64,000 nucleotides of DNA, from positions 51,920,734 through 51,984,733 of the forward strand of contig OX365946.1 of the NCBI GenBank assembly GCA_947247005.1. The letters are read 5' to 3'. Every line of letters starts with the position of its first letter. The stretch's first letter is position 1. Below the pieces are notes generated by a model. It saw only the letters and a program-made list of their open reading frames with translations. It had not been told where the DNA came from and did not search any database. This document shows, in pieces, positions 63,761 through 64,000 of this stretch. The stretch comes from Spisula solida. Its lineage: Eukaryota > Mollusca > Bivalvia > Venerida > Mactridae. The translations under genes and the position numbers were made by a program.

Positions 63761-64000
63761 GGGTACTGTTGTATTTAAGGGTCAGCTTATGAATCAAATA
63801 TCTCCTGAGTTGAACTACACAATGGGAATATCTTCAATCTCTTCACAATGTGGTTTAGTTGGAATTTCAGGCTTACACAGTACATGGGGTCTTATTCCCT
63901 AATGTCCAAGACTGAAATCTCAGCCTAAAAGGTGCAAAACATGAATTTACGAACATTTCTGTTACGTTAAAGCTAAACCCATCAATATGTGTTTGCATGA

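Larger units (their letters stand above)
59826..64000. other. 3' flank of MFI
   Basis: No gene recognised. Holds the polyadenylation signal, a 22-bp tandem array, and dispersed elements at 61075, 61500, 62357 and 63585. 60750-61070, 61900-62350 and 62870-63580 show nothing identifiable. Confidence 0.55.

Overview
This window reads as animal nuclear DNA, most likely from a bivalve or related mollusc. It is AT-rich, with split genes that use GT/AG introns, long introns packed with short inverted-repeat elements, minisatellites, tRNA-derived SINE pieces and decayed LINEs. No bacterial, viral or organelle gene was recognised. The mollusc assignment is inferred from repeat style and the kind of genes present, not from a database match.

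Three protein genes could be assembled exon by exon with consistent reading phase. (1) A LANCL3-type LanC-like protein on the minus strand (5103-10497, 5 coding exons, 408 residues). (2) A TMEM35/NACHO acetylcholine-receptor chaperone on the plus strand (13994-21640, 3 coding exons, 169 residues). (3) An orthologue of human C11orf65 (protein MFI, linked to mitochondrial fission) on the plus strand (29310-59825, 14 coding exons, 492 residues). The last has two IQ motifs and an N-terminal extension compared with the 313-residue human protein. Genes 1 and 2 are head to head across about 3.5 kb; genes 2 and 3 are in tandem. Nothing links the three functionally beyond position.

Layout: 1-5102 holds repeats beyond the 3' end of LANCL3. 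5103-10497 is LANCL3, with a 31-bp minisatellite and a SINE in intron 1. 10498-13993 is the intergenic space with a dispersed tandem-unit repeat and the NACHO 5' region. 13994-21640 is NACHO; its first intron carries a nested stack of inverted-repeat transposons, a broken LINE, and a second LINE tail split by a hAT-like element. 21641-29309 is intergenic with many MITE-like elements. 29310-59825 is the MFI gene, including a 2.7-kb foldback element built from 59-bp palindromic units, a 1.9-kb 39-bp minisatellite open on both strands, a cAMP-response-element/TATA cluster, and two phase-compatible candidate alternative last exons. 59826-64000 is the 3' flank with a 22-bp tandem repeat and more dispersed elements.

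The most notable points are the candidate alternative 3' exons of MFI (one encoding a hydrophobic tail), the foldback element, a putative internal promoter before the second-IQ half of MFI, a duplicated splice acceptor in NACHO, and several otherwise unrelated repeat families that share a 3' hairpin followed by TCTTGT, resembling non-autonomous Helitron/Helentron elements.
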